DNA of 13,020 bases from Rhodocyclaceae bacterium. GTDB taxonomy: Bacteria > Pseudomonadota > Gammaproteobacteria > Burkholderiales > Rhodocyclaceae. The stretch spans positions 1-13,020 of the forward strand of contig JAUYFZ010000201.1 of the NCBI GenBank assembly GCA_030689585.1. Reading direction: 5' to 3'. This document shows positions 1 through 8,091 of the stretch, piece by piece (the stretch's first letter is position 1; every line of letters begins with the position of its first letter). Under the pieces are notes generated by a model. That model did no database searches. It was not told the origin of the DNA and saw only the letters and a program-made list of their open reading frames with translations. A program made the translations under genes and the position numbers.

Positions 1-1
1 G

Positions 2-1069
2 ACTTGGCTATCGGAACATATCTGGCCTGCCGAAGCAAAATTTCTCTCTCCGGCATTTGTTCGTGACGGTACTTGGCTGGCCTGTTGGGAAATGTTACGA
101 GGGGGCATCACCTGTTTCAACGACATGTATTTTTACCCAGAAGCCACCGCAGAAGCCACGCTGGAAACAGGCATCCGTGCGGTTCTTGGAATCACCGTGC
201 TTGAATTTCCCACCCGCTACGCCACCGATGCCGACGATTACCTGACCCGTGGACTGGCCGCACGGGATGCCCTTCAACATGAACCGCTCATCCGTTTCTG
301 TCTGGCCCCCCACGCCCCCTATACGGTTAGCGATGCCACTTTCGAACGGATTGCCACCCTGTCGGCACAACTGGACCTGCCGATCCACGTGCACCTGCAT
401 GAAACTCAGGGGGAACTGGAAGAGAGCATCCGACACTATGGTGTCCGCCCGATTGAACGGCTCGAACGATTGGGACTCCTCAGCCCCAACTTGATTGCCG
501 TGCATGCGGTTCATTGGTTGCCTCAAGAAATCCAACTGCTCGCCAGACATAATTGCACCATTGCCCATTGCCCCACCGCCAACATGAAACTGGGCAGTGG
601 CATGGCCCCCATCGCCGACCTGCTGGCCGCAGGACTGCGGATCGGACTAGGCACGGACGGCGCGGCCAGTAACAACCGACTGGACATGTTGCAAGAAATG
701 CGCCATGCCGCCTTGTTGGCCAAAGCCGCCAGCGGTAACGCATCTGTCCTCGATGCCCATCAGGCCTTGCGTATGGCCACCCTAGAAGGAGCCACCGCCC
801 TGGGGTTGGACCATGAAATCGGCTCTATTCTGCCCGGAAAAGCCGCCGATCTCTGCGCCATTCGCCTGGACGACTGGCTGTCTCTCCCCTGTTTTAATCC
901 GGCTTCCCACCTAATCTATGTCGCAGGACGCGAAAATGTCACCCATGTCTGGGTCGCCGGAAAATTACGCATTCGTGAGGGAAAACCCGTAGATCACACC
1001 GTACAATCTCGAACTCAAATTCTATGCGACCTGTGGCATACTCACGACCGCTCCCAACCACTTCCCTAA
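2..1069 (+). CDS. mtaD: MTA/SAH deaminase-type amidohydrolase, 5' end cut by window
   Basis: This is a TRZ/ATZ-family zinc amidohydrolase. The family deaminates 5'-methylthioadenosine and S-adenosylhomocysteine (or guanine/triazine relatives) in the cytosol. The frame is open from base 2, so the true start and the N-terminal HxH metal motif lie outside the window; about 355 residues are present. Visible metal and active-site elements are HLHET (about nt 392), HAVHW (about nt 503), AHCPTANMKLGSG (about nt 566) and GTDGAASNN (about nt 650), in the order usual for the family. It lies 9 bp before the OmpA gene in a run of same-strand genes. In Pseudomonas aeruginosa the homologue PA3170 sits directly before ubiG and is known as an MTA deaminase, which supports that substrate here. 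The substrate itself cannot be read from this sequence, so MTA/SAH deaminase is an inference from family and context. Confidence 0.88.
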   Translation, partial: TWLSEHIWPAEAKFLSPAFVRDGTWLACWEMLRGGITCFNDMYFYPEATAEATLETGIRAVLGITVLEFPTRYATDADDYLTRGLAARDALQHEPLIRFCLAPHAPYTVSDATFERIATLSAQLDLPIHVHLHETQGELEESIRHYGVRPIERLERLGLLSPNLIAVHAVHWLPQEIQLLARHNCTIAHCPTANMKLGSGMAPIADLLAAGLRIGLGTDGAASNNRLDMLQEMRHAALLAKAASGNASVLDAHQALRMATLEGATALGLDHEIGSILPGKAADLCAIRLDDWLSLPCFNPASHLIYVAGRENVTHVWVAGKLRIREGKPVDHTVQSRTQILCDLWHTHDRSQPLP

Positions 1070-1078
1070 GGAACCGAT

Positions 1079-1765
1079 ATGAAAAAGTCACTCATCCCTT
1101 TGCTGCTTGCTTTCGCAACGATGGCAGCTTCAGCCCAAACAGCAGGCATTGACACCAAAGGAACGGTTGGCTACGTTATTGACCAACGCGGCAATGTCGC
1201 CAAGAGTGGTTTCAACCTGTGCTGGCGCACCAATTACTGGACACCGGCCATGGCCGTTGCCGACTGCGATCCTGACCTTGTCAAAAAACCGGAAGCCCCT
1301 AAAGTAGTCGTAGTCGCCCCTCCGGTTGTTGAAACTGCCCCTGCAAAAAAAGCCGAACCCTTACCCAAGCCCGCTGCTGAAAAAGTAACGCTATCTACAG
1401 ATGCCCTGTTTGATTTCGACAAAGCGTATCTTCGCGCAGAAGGTAAAGCCAGCCTTGATGGTCTAGTTGCAAAAATTGCAGACATTCAATTGGAAGTCAT
1501 CATCGCCGTGGGCCATACCGACCGTATTGGCGCAGATGCCTACAACCAGAAACTGTCTGATCGTCGTGCCGCTGCGGTCAAAACGTACTTAACCAGCAAG
1601 GGCATTGAAGTCAACCGCGTCTACACCGAAGGTAAAGGCGAAAAGCAACCGGTCACCGGCGATAAATGTGGCAAGAGCGTGGCCAAAAACCCGAAACTCA
1701 TCGCCTGCCTGCAACCGGATCGTCGCGTGGATATCGAAGTGATCGGTACCAAGCGTCCCAAGTAA
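1079..1765 (+). CDS. ompA: OmpA-family peptidoglycan-associated outer membrane protein
   Basis: This 228-residue exported protein should tie the outer membrane or periplasm to peptidoglycan. Residues 1-19 form a signal peptide (KK start, Leu-rich core, ASA before Q20). Residues 25-68 hold the LCWRTNYWTPA segment with C48 and C63. Residues 72-102 are a Pro/Ala/Lys/Val-rich linker. Residues 104-225 are an OmpA C-terminal domain: FDFDKAYL, GHTDRIG, then NQKLSDRRAAAV, the peptidoglycan-binding helix with D161 and an Arg. C197 and C210 could form a disulfide. It has no room for an eight-stranded barrel, unlike E. coli OmpA. An AAGGAACC ribosome site lies 5-6 bases before the ATG. Its TAA stop is directly followed by the ubiG start codon in the same frame, so expression of the two is probably coupled. 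The family is clear; the exact partner is not. Confidence 0.9.
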   Translation: MKKSLIPLLLAFATMAASAQTAGIDTKGTVGYVIDQRGNVAKSGFNLCWRTNYWTPAMAVADCDPDLVKKPEAPKVVVVAPPVVETAPAKKAEPLPKPAAEKVTLSTDALFDFDKAYLRAEGKASLDGLVAKIADIQLEVIIAVGHTDRIGADAYNQKLSDRRAAAVKTYLTSKGIEVNRVYTEGKGEKQPVTGDKCGKSVAKNPKLIACLQPDRRVDIEVIGTKRPK

Positions 1766-2464
1766 TTGAATAACGCTGACTCTGCAGAACTCGATAAATT
1801 CGGAGATTTGGCCCACCGCTGGTGGGACCCAAACTCCGAATTTAAGCCTCTGCACGACATCAATCCTCTGCGTTTGGCGTGGATACACCGCCACAGCGAT
1901 TTAACCGACAAAGAAGTCCTCGATGTTGGTTGTGGTGGCGGACTGCTCTCTGAGGGGATGGCATCCTGCAAAGCCCATGTCACCGGCATTGACCTTTCTC
2001 CAAAAGTGTTAGAGGTTGCCCGCCTCCATCTGCTGGAAAGTGGACACAAGGTAGATTACCGGCAAGTTTCCGTTGAAACATTAGCGGCTGAAAGACCGGA
2101 TTCCTTCGACGTAGTGACCTGCTTGGAAATGCTGGAGCATGTCCCCGACCCTGCCAGTGTGGTGCGTGCCTGTGCTACGTTGGTCAAACCGGGTGGACAG
2201 GTGTTCTTTTCAACCCTCAATCGGCATCCAAAGTCTTTTTTGTTCGCCATTGTCGGGGCAGAATATTTACTCAAAATGTTGCCTCGCGGCACTCACGACT
2301 ACGACAAGTTCATCCGTCCCGCCGAACTCGCTCACCACTGCCGCGATGCGGGCTTATCCGTCACCGAAATCATCGGCATGAGTTACCACCCATTGACCCG
2401 AAGCTATTCACTGGGAAGCGACACGTCAGTGAATTATCTTTTGCGTGCACAGCGTGGCGATTAA
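1766..2464 (+). CDS. ubiG: UbiG, ubiquinone biosynthesis O-methyltransferase
   Basis: UbiG performs both SAM-dependent O-methylations of the ubiquinone ring (2-polyprenyl-6-hydroxyphenol and 3-demethylubiquinol), acting at the membrane surface. The 232 residues match E. coli UbiG (240 aa) nearly end to end from memory. Seen here: RWWDP..EFKPLH.INPLRL (19-36), SAM motif [17 protein letters not shown] (51-66), the acidic residue in GIDLS (74-78), [11 protein letters not shown] (119-129), [15 protein letters not shown] (139-153) and [17 protein letters not shown] (163-179). The start is TTG. It is the only usable start because the preceding triplet is the in-frame ompA stop and the conserved KF..LAHRWW segment begins by residue 11. 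No good ribosome site is seen, so translation probably depends on ribosomes finishing ompA. The next gene overlaps its 3' end by 11-20 bp. Confidence 0.95.
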   Translation: MNNADSAELDKFGDLAHRWWDPNSEFKPLHDINPLRLAWIHRHSDLTDKEVLDVGCGGGLLSEGMASCKAHVTGIDLSPKVLEVARLHLLESGHKVDYRQVSVETLAAERPDSFDVVTCLEMLEHVPDPASVVRACATLVKPGGQVFFSTLNRHPKSFLFAIVGAEYLLKMLPRGTHDYDKFIRPAELAHHCRDAGLSVTEIIGMSYHPLTRSYSLGSDTSVNYLLRAQRGD

Positions 2465-3101
2465 AGCCGTCTTCTTCGATCTCGACGGCACGCTGGCCGA
2501 TACGGCTCCCGATCTTCACATCGCGATGGATCGCTTGCTTGCCGAAGAAGGACATCCCGCCGTTCCGTTTTCCCGTTTCCGAACCACGATTTCCGGCGGT
2601 GTTCCCGCCATGTTTTTAGAATCGCTGGGCATCACACCTACGCATGAAACCTATCCGCGCCTGCGACTTCTCTTTCTCGATCACTACGAAGCCGCCCCTT
2701 GCGCAAAAACATGCTTGTTTCCGGGAATACCCGAACTACTCGACGCGCTTGAAGCGCAAGGCATTCTCTGGGGCATCGTCACCAACAAGATCGAACGTTT
2801 TTCTCACCCGGTGACCACTGCATTGGGGCTGTTCTCCCGTGCGGTCTGCCTAGTCTCTGGAGATAGCATCCCCCGGATGAAACCTGCCCCGGATGGTCTG
2901 TTGCACGCCTGCCGACTCGCCGGTGTTGCGCCGGAAGAAACGTTGTATGTCGGTGATGATCTGCGGGATGTCGAAGCCGCTCAAGCCGCTGGCATCCCTG
3001 TGGTCGTTGTCCAATGGGGATGCGGTTCAAATGTCGACACCTGGGGAGCCGATGCCATCATCGCTCAACCGTTGGAACTATTGGCCCACCTGAAATCCTG
3101 A
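2445..3101 (+). CDS. HAD phosphatase of the Gph/MupP type
   Basis: This HAD subfamily IA phosphatase is usually annotated phosphoglycolate phosphatase (gph). It is 218 aa from the GTG at 2445, or 215 from the GTG at 2454, which gives [13 protein letters not shown] and fits homologue N-termini at least as well. Motif I is [14 protein letters not shown] with nucleophile D12 and acid D14. Motif II is IVTNK (111-115), motif III the Lys in MKPAPD (146), motif IV VGDDLRD (169-175). From memory the segments [24 protein letters not shown] and WGAD...PLEL match Pseudomonas MupP (PA3172), which follows ubiG (PA3171) in the same order. MupP removes phosphate from MurNAc-6-P in peptidoglycan recycling. 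Both substrates remain possible. It overlaps the end of ubiG, so it is translationally coupled. Its 3' end overlaps convergent murJ by 37 bp. Confidence 0.85.
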   Translation: MHSVAIKAVFFDLDGTLADTAPDLHIAMDRLLAEEGHPAVPFSRFRTTISGGVPAMFLESLGITPTHETYPRLRLLFLDHYEAAPCAKTCLFPGIPELLDALEAQGILWGIVTNKIERFSHPVTTALGLFSRAVCLVSGDSIPRMKPAPDGLLHACRLAGVAPEETLYVGDDLRDVEAAQAAGIPVVVVQWGCGSNVDTWGADAIIAQPLELLAHLKS

Positions 3102-4612
3102 AGGCGGAACCCCAGTAACGCCAACGTTCCAAAGTAAGCCACGCCCCCCCCGCAAACCAGCAGACTCAACCGCCCCAGTTTTTCCAAGGTCGGCAAGGTC
3201 AGCCACCACGCAGTTTCAGTCGCTCCCAATAAAACCAGCACTCCCCCCATGACCGTCAAGGCCAGCATCAGCTTGAGGAAAAACAGGCCCCACTGCGGCT
3301 GCGGGTTATAAATACCCAAACGACGTAACCCCCGATAGAGTAATCCCGCATTCAGACAAGCCGCCAACCCGATGGACAACGCCAGCCCCGCATGGGCCAG
3401 AGGGCCAATAAAGGCCAAGTTCATCGCCTGCGTCGCCGCCAAGGTAATGAGAGCAATTTTGACGGGCGTGCGGATGTCCTGACGAGAATAGAACCCCGGT
3501 GCCAGCACTTTCACCAAAATCAATCCCGTCAAGCCAATGCTGTAGGCCACCAACGCAGAACGCGTGTGAAGCACATCCTCCGCAGTAAAAGCCCCATGCT
3601 GGAAAAGTGTCGCCAATAACGGCACGGCCAGCAGTGCGAGGGCCAATGCGGCCGGCAGCGTTAACAACAAAGTCAATCGAAGTCCCCAATCCAGAAGATT
3701 GGAAAAAGAATCCGTTTTGCCATCCATATAAGCTCTAGAAAGACTGGGGAGCAAAATGGTCCCTAGAGCGGCGCCAAAAAGCCCCGCCGGAAATTCCATC
3801 AATCGATCCGCGTAATACAGCCAAGACACGCTGCCTGAAGGCAAGAAGGAAGCAAAGACCGTATTAATAACCAAAGACACCTGGGCAACCGATACCCCCA
3901 ACACGGCGGGAGCCATCAATGCCAGCACTCGACGTACCCCCGGATCACCCGGGGCGAAGTCCCATCGCGGCAACATGCCGATTCGTTTCAATGCAGGTAT
4001 CTGAAGGGCTAGTTGCAGCACACCACCCAAAAATACCGCCCAGGCCAGGGCCAACACCGGCGGATCAAACCAAGGAGCGGCCCAGAGTGCCAAGGCAATA
4101 AAAGATAAATTGAGCAGAACGGGCGTAAAAGCAGGGAGTGCAAAGCGACTCCACGTATTGAGAATCCCCGCCGATAAAGCCACCAATGCCATGAACAAAA
4201 TATAGGGAAAAGTTATGCGGGTCAGTTCCACCGTCAGGGCAAACTTGTCGGCATCCTCCGAAAAACCAGGGGCGGTGAGATAAATCAACAAGGGAGCACC
4301 GATAACCCCCAAGATTGCCACCATCAACACCACCAAAAACAAAGCCGTGGCCACACGATCCACCAGTTGTCGGGTCTCTGTCTCACCACACCGATGGCGA
4401 TATTCAGCCAGAATCGGCACAAAAGCCTGCGAAAATGCCCCTTCCGCAAACAAACGACGCAACAAGTTCGGCAAGCGAAATGCTACAAAAAAAGCATCCG
4501 TCATCGCCCCAGCACCAAAGGTACGGGCTATCACAAAATCGCGCACGAATCCCAAAATTCGAGAAAGCAGCGTCATACCGCTCACAGTGACCAAAGATTT
4601 AAGTAAATTCAA
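3065..4612 (-). CDS. murJ: MurJ (MviN) lipid II flippase
   Basis: MurJ moves lipid II across the inner membrane for peptidoglycan synthesis and is normally essential. The 515-residue integral membrane protein matches E. coli MurJ (511 aa) throughout, with about 14 hydrophobic segments. Conserved blocks include [82 protein letters not shown] and [13 protein letters not shown] chose the TTG at 4612 (product [12 protein letters not shown]) because residues R18, R24, D39 and R52 then fall at exactly the E. coli numbers of residues needed for function. The TTG at 4636 would add eight unconserved residues. GGGA/GGAA lies just upstream. The gene is divergent from the nitronate monooxygenase with a 67-bp gap and runs tail-to-tail into gph with overlapping ends. 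Confidence 0.95.
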   Translation of the reverse strand: MNLLKSLVTVSGMTLLSRILGFVRDFVIARTFGAGAMTDAFFVAFRLPNLLRRLFAEGAFSQAFVPILAEYRHRCGETETRQLVDRVATALFLVVLMVAILGVIGAPLLIYLTAPGFSEDADKFALTVELTRITFPYILFMALVALSAGILNTWSRFALPAFTPVLLNLSFIALALWAAPWFDPPVLALAWAVFLGGVLQLALQIPALKRIGMLPRWDFAPGDPGVRRVLALMAPAVLGVSVAQVSLVINTVFASFLPSGSVSWLYYADRLMEFPAGLFGAALGTILLPSLSRAYMDGKTDSFSNLLDWGLRLTLLLTLPAALALALLAVPLLATLFQHGAFTAEDVLHTRSALVAYSIGLTGLILVKVLAPGFYSRQDIRTPVKIALITLAATQAMNLAFIGPLAHAGLALSIGLAACLNAGLLYRGLRRLGIYNPQPQWGLFFLKLMLALTVMGGVLVLLGATETAWWLTLPTLEKLGRLSLLVCGGGVAYFGTLALLGFRLQDFRWANSSNG

Positions 4613-4649
4613 TTCCAATTCCCACAGAACAGTCAAGGCAGACGATAAT

Positions 4650-4669
4650 AAGGCAACAAGAGCCTTTTT
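4650..4669 (+). other. Short hairpin plus T-run in the leader of the flavoprotein gene
   Basis: AAGGC (4650-4654) and GCCTT (4662-4666) form a 5-bp stem with a 7-nt loop, followed by a T-run to 4669. This has the look of a small intrinsic terminator or attenuator, just before the ribosome site of the gene at 4680. The stem is weak and could be chance. The rest of the 67-bp gap between the divergent starts must hold both promoters, but I could not assign -35/-10 pairs with confidence. Confidence 0.25.
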
Positions 4670-4679
4670 AAGGATAACA

Positions 4680-5939
4680 ATGAAGTGCGTAGACGATTTC
4701 CGGCTGCGGTTGGGCAGTCAGGAGCTAGTACCGATCATGATCGGCGGTATGGGAGTGGATATTTCGACAGTTGAGATGGCACTAGAGGCCGCCCGGCTAG
4801 GCGGTGTCGGACATATTTCCGATGCCATGATAAAAACAGTCGCGGATCGCCATTCCAATACCCGTTTTGTCAAAGACAAGCTCAAGCTCTACAAAGCCAA
4901 CGTCAACAACCCTGATAAATCGTCCGTGCAGTTCAATTTAGGACGCGTCGCCGAAGCCACGAAACTCCATGTTGCACGCGCCATGCAGGCCAAACAAGGT
5001 GAAGGCATGATCTTCATCAACTGCATGGAAAAATTGACCATGAATGCGCCGCGTGAAACGCTGAAGGTGCGTCTCACCGCAGCTTTGGATGCCGGTATCG
5101 ACGGCATCACCCTAGCCGCAGGGTTACACCTTTCCTCCTTCGGCCTGATCGAAGACCATCCCCGATTCCGCGATGCCAAACTGGGCATCATCGTTTCCTC
5201 ATTACGAGCACTGCAACTGTTCCTCAAGAAAACAGCCCGCACGCATCGGCTACCCGATTACATCGTCATCGAAGGCCCGTTAGCCGGCGGTCACCTAGGT
5301 TTCGGCATGGATTGGGCGCAGTACGACCTGGCGACCATCGTGGCTGAAATCCGTCAGTACCTCCTCACTGAAAAACTCGACATTCCCCTGATTCCCGCCG
5401 GCGGCATTTTTACCCGTTCCGACGCAACGGCTTTCCTCGAACAGGGAGCCGGTGCCGTACAAGTCGCCACACGTTTTACCGTCGCCAAGGAATGCGGCCT
5501 TCCCCAGGCAGCACAGCAGGAATACTTCAAGGCCAGCGAAAAAGACATCGAGGTCAATCAAATATCCCCCACCGGTTATCCCATGCGCATGTTGAAAAAC
5601 AGCCCTGGCATTGGGGCGGGTATTCGCCCTAACTGCGAAGCCTACGGATACATCTTGGACAGCAACGGCACCTGCACCTACATCACCGCTTACAACCGCG
5701 AAGTAGCGGCGCATCCGGGGGCCAGAAAGGTATCCGTGAAGGACAAAACCTGCCTGTGCACCCACATGCGCAACTTCGACATCTGGACCTGCGGTGAATT
5801 AACTTGGCGTTTGAAAGACACCACCCGCAAACTCGCCGATGGTCGCTATCAATCCCTGACAACCGAACATATTTTCAAGGATTACCAGTTCAGCAAGGAC
5901 AACCAGATCGCCCTGCCACCGGAACTTAACTCTCAATAA
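4680..5939 (+). CDS. Nitronate monooxygenase-like FMN oxidoreductase with Cys-rich C-terminal tail
   Basis: This 419-residue TIM-barrel flavoprotein belongs to the NPD/nitronate monooxygenase family, which oxidises alkyl nitronates or acts as related NAD(P)H-flavin oxidoreductases or enoyl reductases. Seen: [12 protein letters not shown] at the first strand (18-29), [13 protein letters not shown] (197-209) with H205 at the family's catalytic His position, and [32 protein letters not shown] (235-266), the FMN phosphate site. Residues 300-419 extend past the usual ~330-residue family core and carry C319, C332, C358, C360 and C371 (including CLC). This could be a metal or Fe-S site, which is unproven. 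The frame is open far upstream, but the ATG at 4680 with AAGGA 6 bases before it is the likely start; earlier codons are antisense to murJ. Its TAA overlaps the end of convergent bluB. The physiological substrate is unknown. Confidence 0.82.
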   Translation: MKCVDDFRLRLGSQELVPIMIGGMGVDISTVEMALEAARLGGVGHISDAMIKTVADRHSNTRFVKDKLKLYKANVNNPDKSSVQFNLGRVAEATKLHVARAMQAKQGEGMIFINCMEKLTMNAPRETLKVRLTAALDAGIDGITLAAGLHLSSFGLIEDHPRFRDAKLGIIVSSLRALQLFLKKTARTHRLPDYIVIEGPLAGGHLGFGMDWAQYDLATIVAEIRQYLLTEKLDIPLIPAGGIFTRSDATAFLEQGAGAVQVATRFTVAKECGLPQAAQQEYFKASEKDIEVNQISPTGYPMRMLKNSPGIGAGIRPNCEAYGYILDSNGTCTYITAYNREVAAHPGARKVSVKDKTCLCTHMRNFDIWTCGELTWRLKDTTRKLADGRYQSLTTEHIFKDYQFSKDNQIALPPELNSQ

Positions 5940-6604
5940 GCCGTCGGGGTCCCTCCTGCTTCAGACGGCCATTGATTTTCAAACAGAACAGAAGCCAGTG
6001 GTAGGCGTTTCCCCCAACCCGCCTCTTCAAACATGGGGCGCGGATAGAAGGCAGAGACCTGACCAATGCACAGCACCGCCACGGGGCGTGCGCCATCGGG
6101 CAGGCCCAATAATGCACCCAAAGCGTCAGGATCAAAAAAAGACACCCAACCCAGCCCGATCCCTTCAGCTCGTGCAAGCAGCCACATGTTCTGAATGGCA
6201 CAACCCACCGAGGCCACATCCATTTCAGGCAACTGACGGCGACCCACAATATGCCGCTCACGCTCCGGCATCAGCGCGACCACCAACACGTCAGCACAAT
6301 CGAGAATTCCCTCGATCTTGACCTGACGAAATTCCTCGTTGCGAGAAGGCAATTTCTCCGCCGTTATCAGGCGTTCCTCTTCAACCAACGCATGAATGCG
6401 TCGACGCAACGCTTGGTCAGTGATATGCAAGAACCGCCACGGCTGCATAAAACCCACCGAAGGAGCCAGATGGGCCGCCTCTACCAAGCGTTCTAGCAGA
6501 CCTTCAGGTAAGGGATCAGGCAAAAAGTGTCGCATGTCGCGACGTTCACGGATGGCGCGTTCTACCGCAGCGATTTCTTCATTGGAATAGCGATGATCGT
6601 TCAT
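5933..6604 (-). CDS. bluB: BluB, 5,6-dimethylbenzimidazole synthase
   Basis: BluB destroys reduced FMN with O2 to make 5,6-dimethylbenzimidazole, the lower ligand of cobalamin, in the cytosol. The 223 residues have the nitroreductase fold in its BluB form: RRDMRHFLPDPLP (21-33), LVEAAHLAPSVGFMQPWRF (40-58), ERERHIVGRRQLPEMDVASVGCAIQNMWLLA and GIGLGWVSFFDP (148-159). D23 and S155 appear to correspond to the catalytic Asp and Ser described for Sinorhizobium BluB (inferred by spacing). The frame is open to 6862, but the ATG at 6604 has GGAG six bases upstream and gives the normal family N-terminus; the extra stretch overlaps the ATPase gene. It lies 40 bp after the ATPase gene on the same strand and could be co-transcribed. 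No cobalamin riboswitch was seen before it. A cobB gene lies at the far end of the window. Confidence 0.93.
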   Translation of the reverse strand: MNDHRYSNEEIAAVERAIRERRDMRHFLPDPLPEGLLERLVEAAHLAPSVGFMQPWRFLHITDQALRRRIHALVEEERLITAEKLPSRNEEFRQVKIEGILDCADVLVVALMPERERHIVGRRQLPEMDVASVGCAIQNMWLLARAEGIGLGWVSFFDPDALGALLGLPDGARPVAVLCIGQVSAFYPRPMFEEAGWGKRLPLASVLFENQWPSEAGGTPTAY

Positions 6605-6644
6605 TTTTAGCTCCGAAAAGTGAAAAAAATCGCCACCCTCTTGC

Positions 6645-7778
6645 TTAAGCAGCAAGACTTGCCAGCCAGTCGGCGGCTCGCTCGATCGCGATGGGACCTC
6701 GTTGTTCCGGTTGGCGCAAATAGCGCACCAACAGAGTGTTTTTTGCAGAAGGAAAGCGTGTAGCCGTGGCCAACAGGTAAGGCGGCACGGTGAGGTCGCT
6801 GAGTTTGCATTCGATAAAATGAAACGGATTGCTTCGCTCGCACAAGACGAAATCGATTTCACGTCCTTCTTTATCTCGAATATAGGAAAGCGTCATATCC
6901 CGCCCTTCTGAATCTTGCAGAAAATGAACATGTCGCAACAGCAACGTGGCACTCGCATTTTCAAATCGTGCACCTTCACCCTCCACCAATCCCGTATCAA
7001 AAAAATAAACCTTGGGTTCTTTGAGTAGGGCGCGCGCAATGTTGTGATGAAACGGTCGAACGATGAATACGATATGCAATGCTTCCAAGATGCCAAGATA
7101 GCTACCCAGTGTGGTGGGGGAAATCTGCAAATCACGCGCCATAGAAGCCAGCGAAAGCGGCGACCCCACGCGGACGCGTAGCATCTCGATAAAAGTACGC
7201 ATGGCCCGAATCTCTCCAATGCGCGAAAATTCGAGAATATCATCTCGAATCATTCCCTCAAGATACTGCCTGCGCCAACGCTCTGCCTCAACAGGACGCT
7301 CTGCTAAAAAAGGTTCTGGAAATCCTCCCCGTTCAAGAAGACGACTTAACGCCTCTTCTGCTGTGGCTCCCGACATGGTTACCCATTCCACTACCGTGAT
7401 GGGATGCAAACGCCAGGCAAAATAACGACCTGCTAAGGATTCACCCGTTTGACGAAAAGTATCCAACCGTGCGCTTCCCGTCACCAAGAGTGATTGGTCA
7501 GCAAGGCGACCGTCATAAACCCCCTTCAACCAAGCTTTCCAGTGGGTCATCTTGTGTAATTCGTCAAAAACAAGCAACCCGGAAGAGGGTTGCCAACTTT
7601 GTTCAAGAATAACCCGACGATCTGCCACCACATCCCAGTTCAACACTTGGGCTGAACCTTGCCAGTCACTTGCCAACGATTTGGCCAGCGTTGTTTTGCC
7701 TGCTTGACGAGGTCCTGACAAAAAAACCATCTTTCGTGCCAAGTCAGATTGAATAAAGGGAGTGATATTACGTTTCAT
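6645..7778 (-). CDS. AAA ATPase with DUF4143 C-terminal domain
   Basis: This is a 377-residue member of the AAA_14/DUF4143 group, common and mobile in bacteria and archaea, with no established cellular role. Residues 17-130 are the P-loop domain: Walker A GPRQAGKTT (22-30), Walker B LLVFDELHK (68-76) and sensor-like LLVTGSARLD (97-106). The middle holds a winged-helix-like segment (LSLASMARDLQISPTTLGSYLGILEAL, 208-234). The C-terminal domain has KVYFFDTGL (256-264) and a PD-(D/E)XK-like core, GREIDFVL (305-312) followed by FIECK (321-325). Of two ATGs, 7787 and 7778, I prefer 7778 because GGAAA is then about nine bases upstream. Such ATPases often sit in accessory regions or near toxin-antitoxin genes, as here with VapBC. 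A link with BluB is not supported beyond adjacency. Confidence 0.88.
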   Translation of the reverse strand: MKRNITPFIQSDLARKMVFLSGPRQAGKTTLAKSLASDWQGSAQVLNWDVVADRRVILEQSWQPSSGLLVFDELHKMTHWKAWLKGVYDGRLADQSLLVTGSARLDTFRQTGESLAGRYFAWRLHPITVVEWVTMSGATAEEALSRLLERGGFPEPFLAERPVEAERWRRQYLEGMIRDDILEFSRIGEIRAMRTFIEMLRVRVGSPLSLASMARDLQISPTTLGSYLGILEALHIVFIVRPFHHNIARALLKEPKVYFFDTGLVEGEGARFENASATLLLRHVHFLQDSEGRDMTLSYIRDKEGREIDFVLCERSNPFHFIECKLSDLTVPPYLLATATRFPSAKNTLLVRYLRQPEQRGPIAIERAADWLASLAA

Positions 7779-7802
7779 GATGACCATTTTCCAGCAAGTT
7801 GA

Positions 7803-7822
7803 AAAATAGTCAAGACTTTTTT
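7803..7822. promoter_or_regulatory. Near-perfect 20-bp palindrome upstream of the ATPase gene
   Basis: AAAATAGTC (7803-7811), AA, GACTTTTTT (7814-7822): eight of nine positions pair, with a 2-nt centre. A 2-nt centre is too tight for an RNA hairpin, so a DNA-binding dimer site is the more natural reading. It lies 25-44 bp before the chosen ATPase start. No regulator is known for it, and A/T runs make chance symmetry more likely. Confidence 0.25.
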
Positions 7823-7841
7823 CCAGTTCGCTGCAAGAAAG

Positions 7842-7997
7842 TCATACGTTGTAAAGAACCAACCAAAGCGCAAAGGCAATGGCACGCTTTGCCATGCACC
7901 AACCCAACCACATCGACCAGACTGCCCCTCCTATATGCAGCGTGGTACGCAAGCCGGGTAACCAGTTCAAATCAGCCGCCGCTTGTTTAATGCGCAC
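7842..7997 (-). CDS. Possible small hydrophobic protein or gene remnant
   Basis: This minus-strand frame encodes 51 codons from a GTG at 7997 to TGA at 7842. The product begins VRIKQAAADLNWLPG and continues with a hydrophobic, Trp-rich half (about residues 20-51) that could form one or two membrane segments. No Shine-Dalgarno sequence is evident, and the frame is closed by a stop shortly upstream. It may be a genuine small membrane protein, the tail of a decayed gene, or nothing. I do not recognise the sequence, so no function is assigned. Confidence 0.15.
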   Translation of the reverse strand: MRIKQAAADLNWLPGLRTTLHIGGAVWSMWLGWCMAKRAIAFALWLVLYNV

Positions 7998-8050
7998 AAA
8001 CCACGGGCTAACCGAGCCGCGCTAATTTCATGCGCGATTCCTTACTCTGC

Positions 8051-8083
8051 TACAATGAAAGGAATATGATTCCGTGAAAGGAA
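8051..8083 (+). promoter_or_regulatory. Candidate vapBC promoter and autoregulatory operator
   Basis: TACAAT (8051-8056) is a good -10 box (5 of 6 to consensus); no strong -35 is seen. Just downstream is the perfect inverted repeat GGAAT-ATG-ATTCC (8061-8073), interleaved with a 9-bp direct repeat TGAAAGGAA at 8056-8064 and 8075-8083 (19 bp apart). The second copy includes the vapB ribosome site. VapB-VapC complexes usually bind inverted repeats at their own promoter, so this is a natural operator candidate. The binding itself is inferred. Confidence 0.45.
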
Positions 8084-8091
8084 ATTGCACC

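Larger units (their letters stand above)
7779..8091. other. 313-bp gap between divergent ATPase and vapBC genes
   Basis: No convincing gene is seen. The left end holds a near-perfect palindrome (7803-7822) just upstream of the ATPase start. The middle has a minus-strand open frame of 51 codons (7842-7997, GTG start) that is hydrophobic and Trp-rich in its second half. It could be a tiny membrane protein or the remnant of a decayed gene, and I recognise no family. The right end carries the vapBC promoter and candidate operator. A plus-strand open frame at 7799-7990 has no ribosome site and looks spurious. Confidence 0.5.

Noticed and set aside
4347-4679. Long in-frame extension upstream of the nitronate monooxygenase start
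   Set aside because: It is antisense to the conserved 5' part of murJ, has no family similarity, and the ATG at 4680 has a good ribosome site.
6605-6862. In-frame extension upstream of bluB
   Set aside because: It overlaps the 3' part of the ATPase gene, and the ATG at 6604 with GGAG gives the normal BluB N-terminus.
5933-7778. Cobalamin riboswitch upstream of bluB
   Set aside because: The 40 bp before bluB is too short, and no B12-box-like sequence was seen upstream of the ATPase gene by eye.
7799-7990. 63-codon plus-strand open frame upstream of vapB
   Set aside because: No ribosome site, low-complexity composition, and not similar to anything I recognise.
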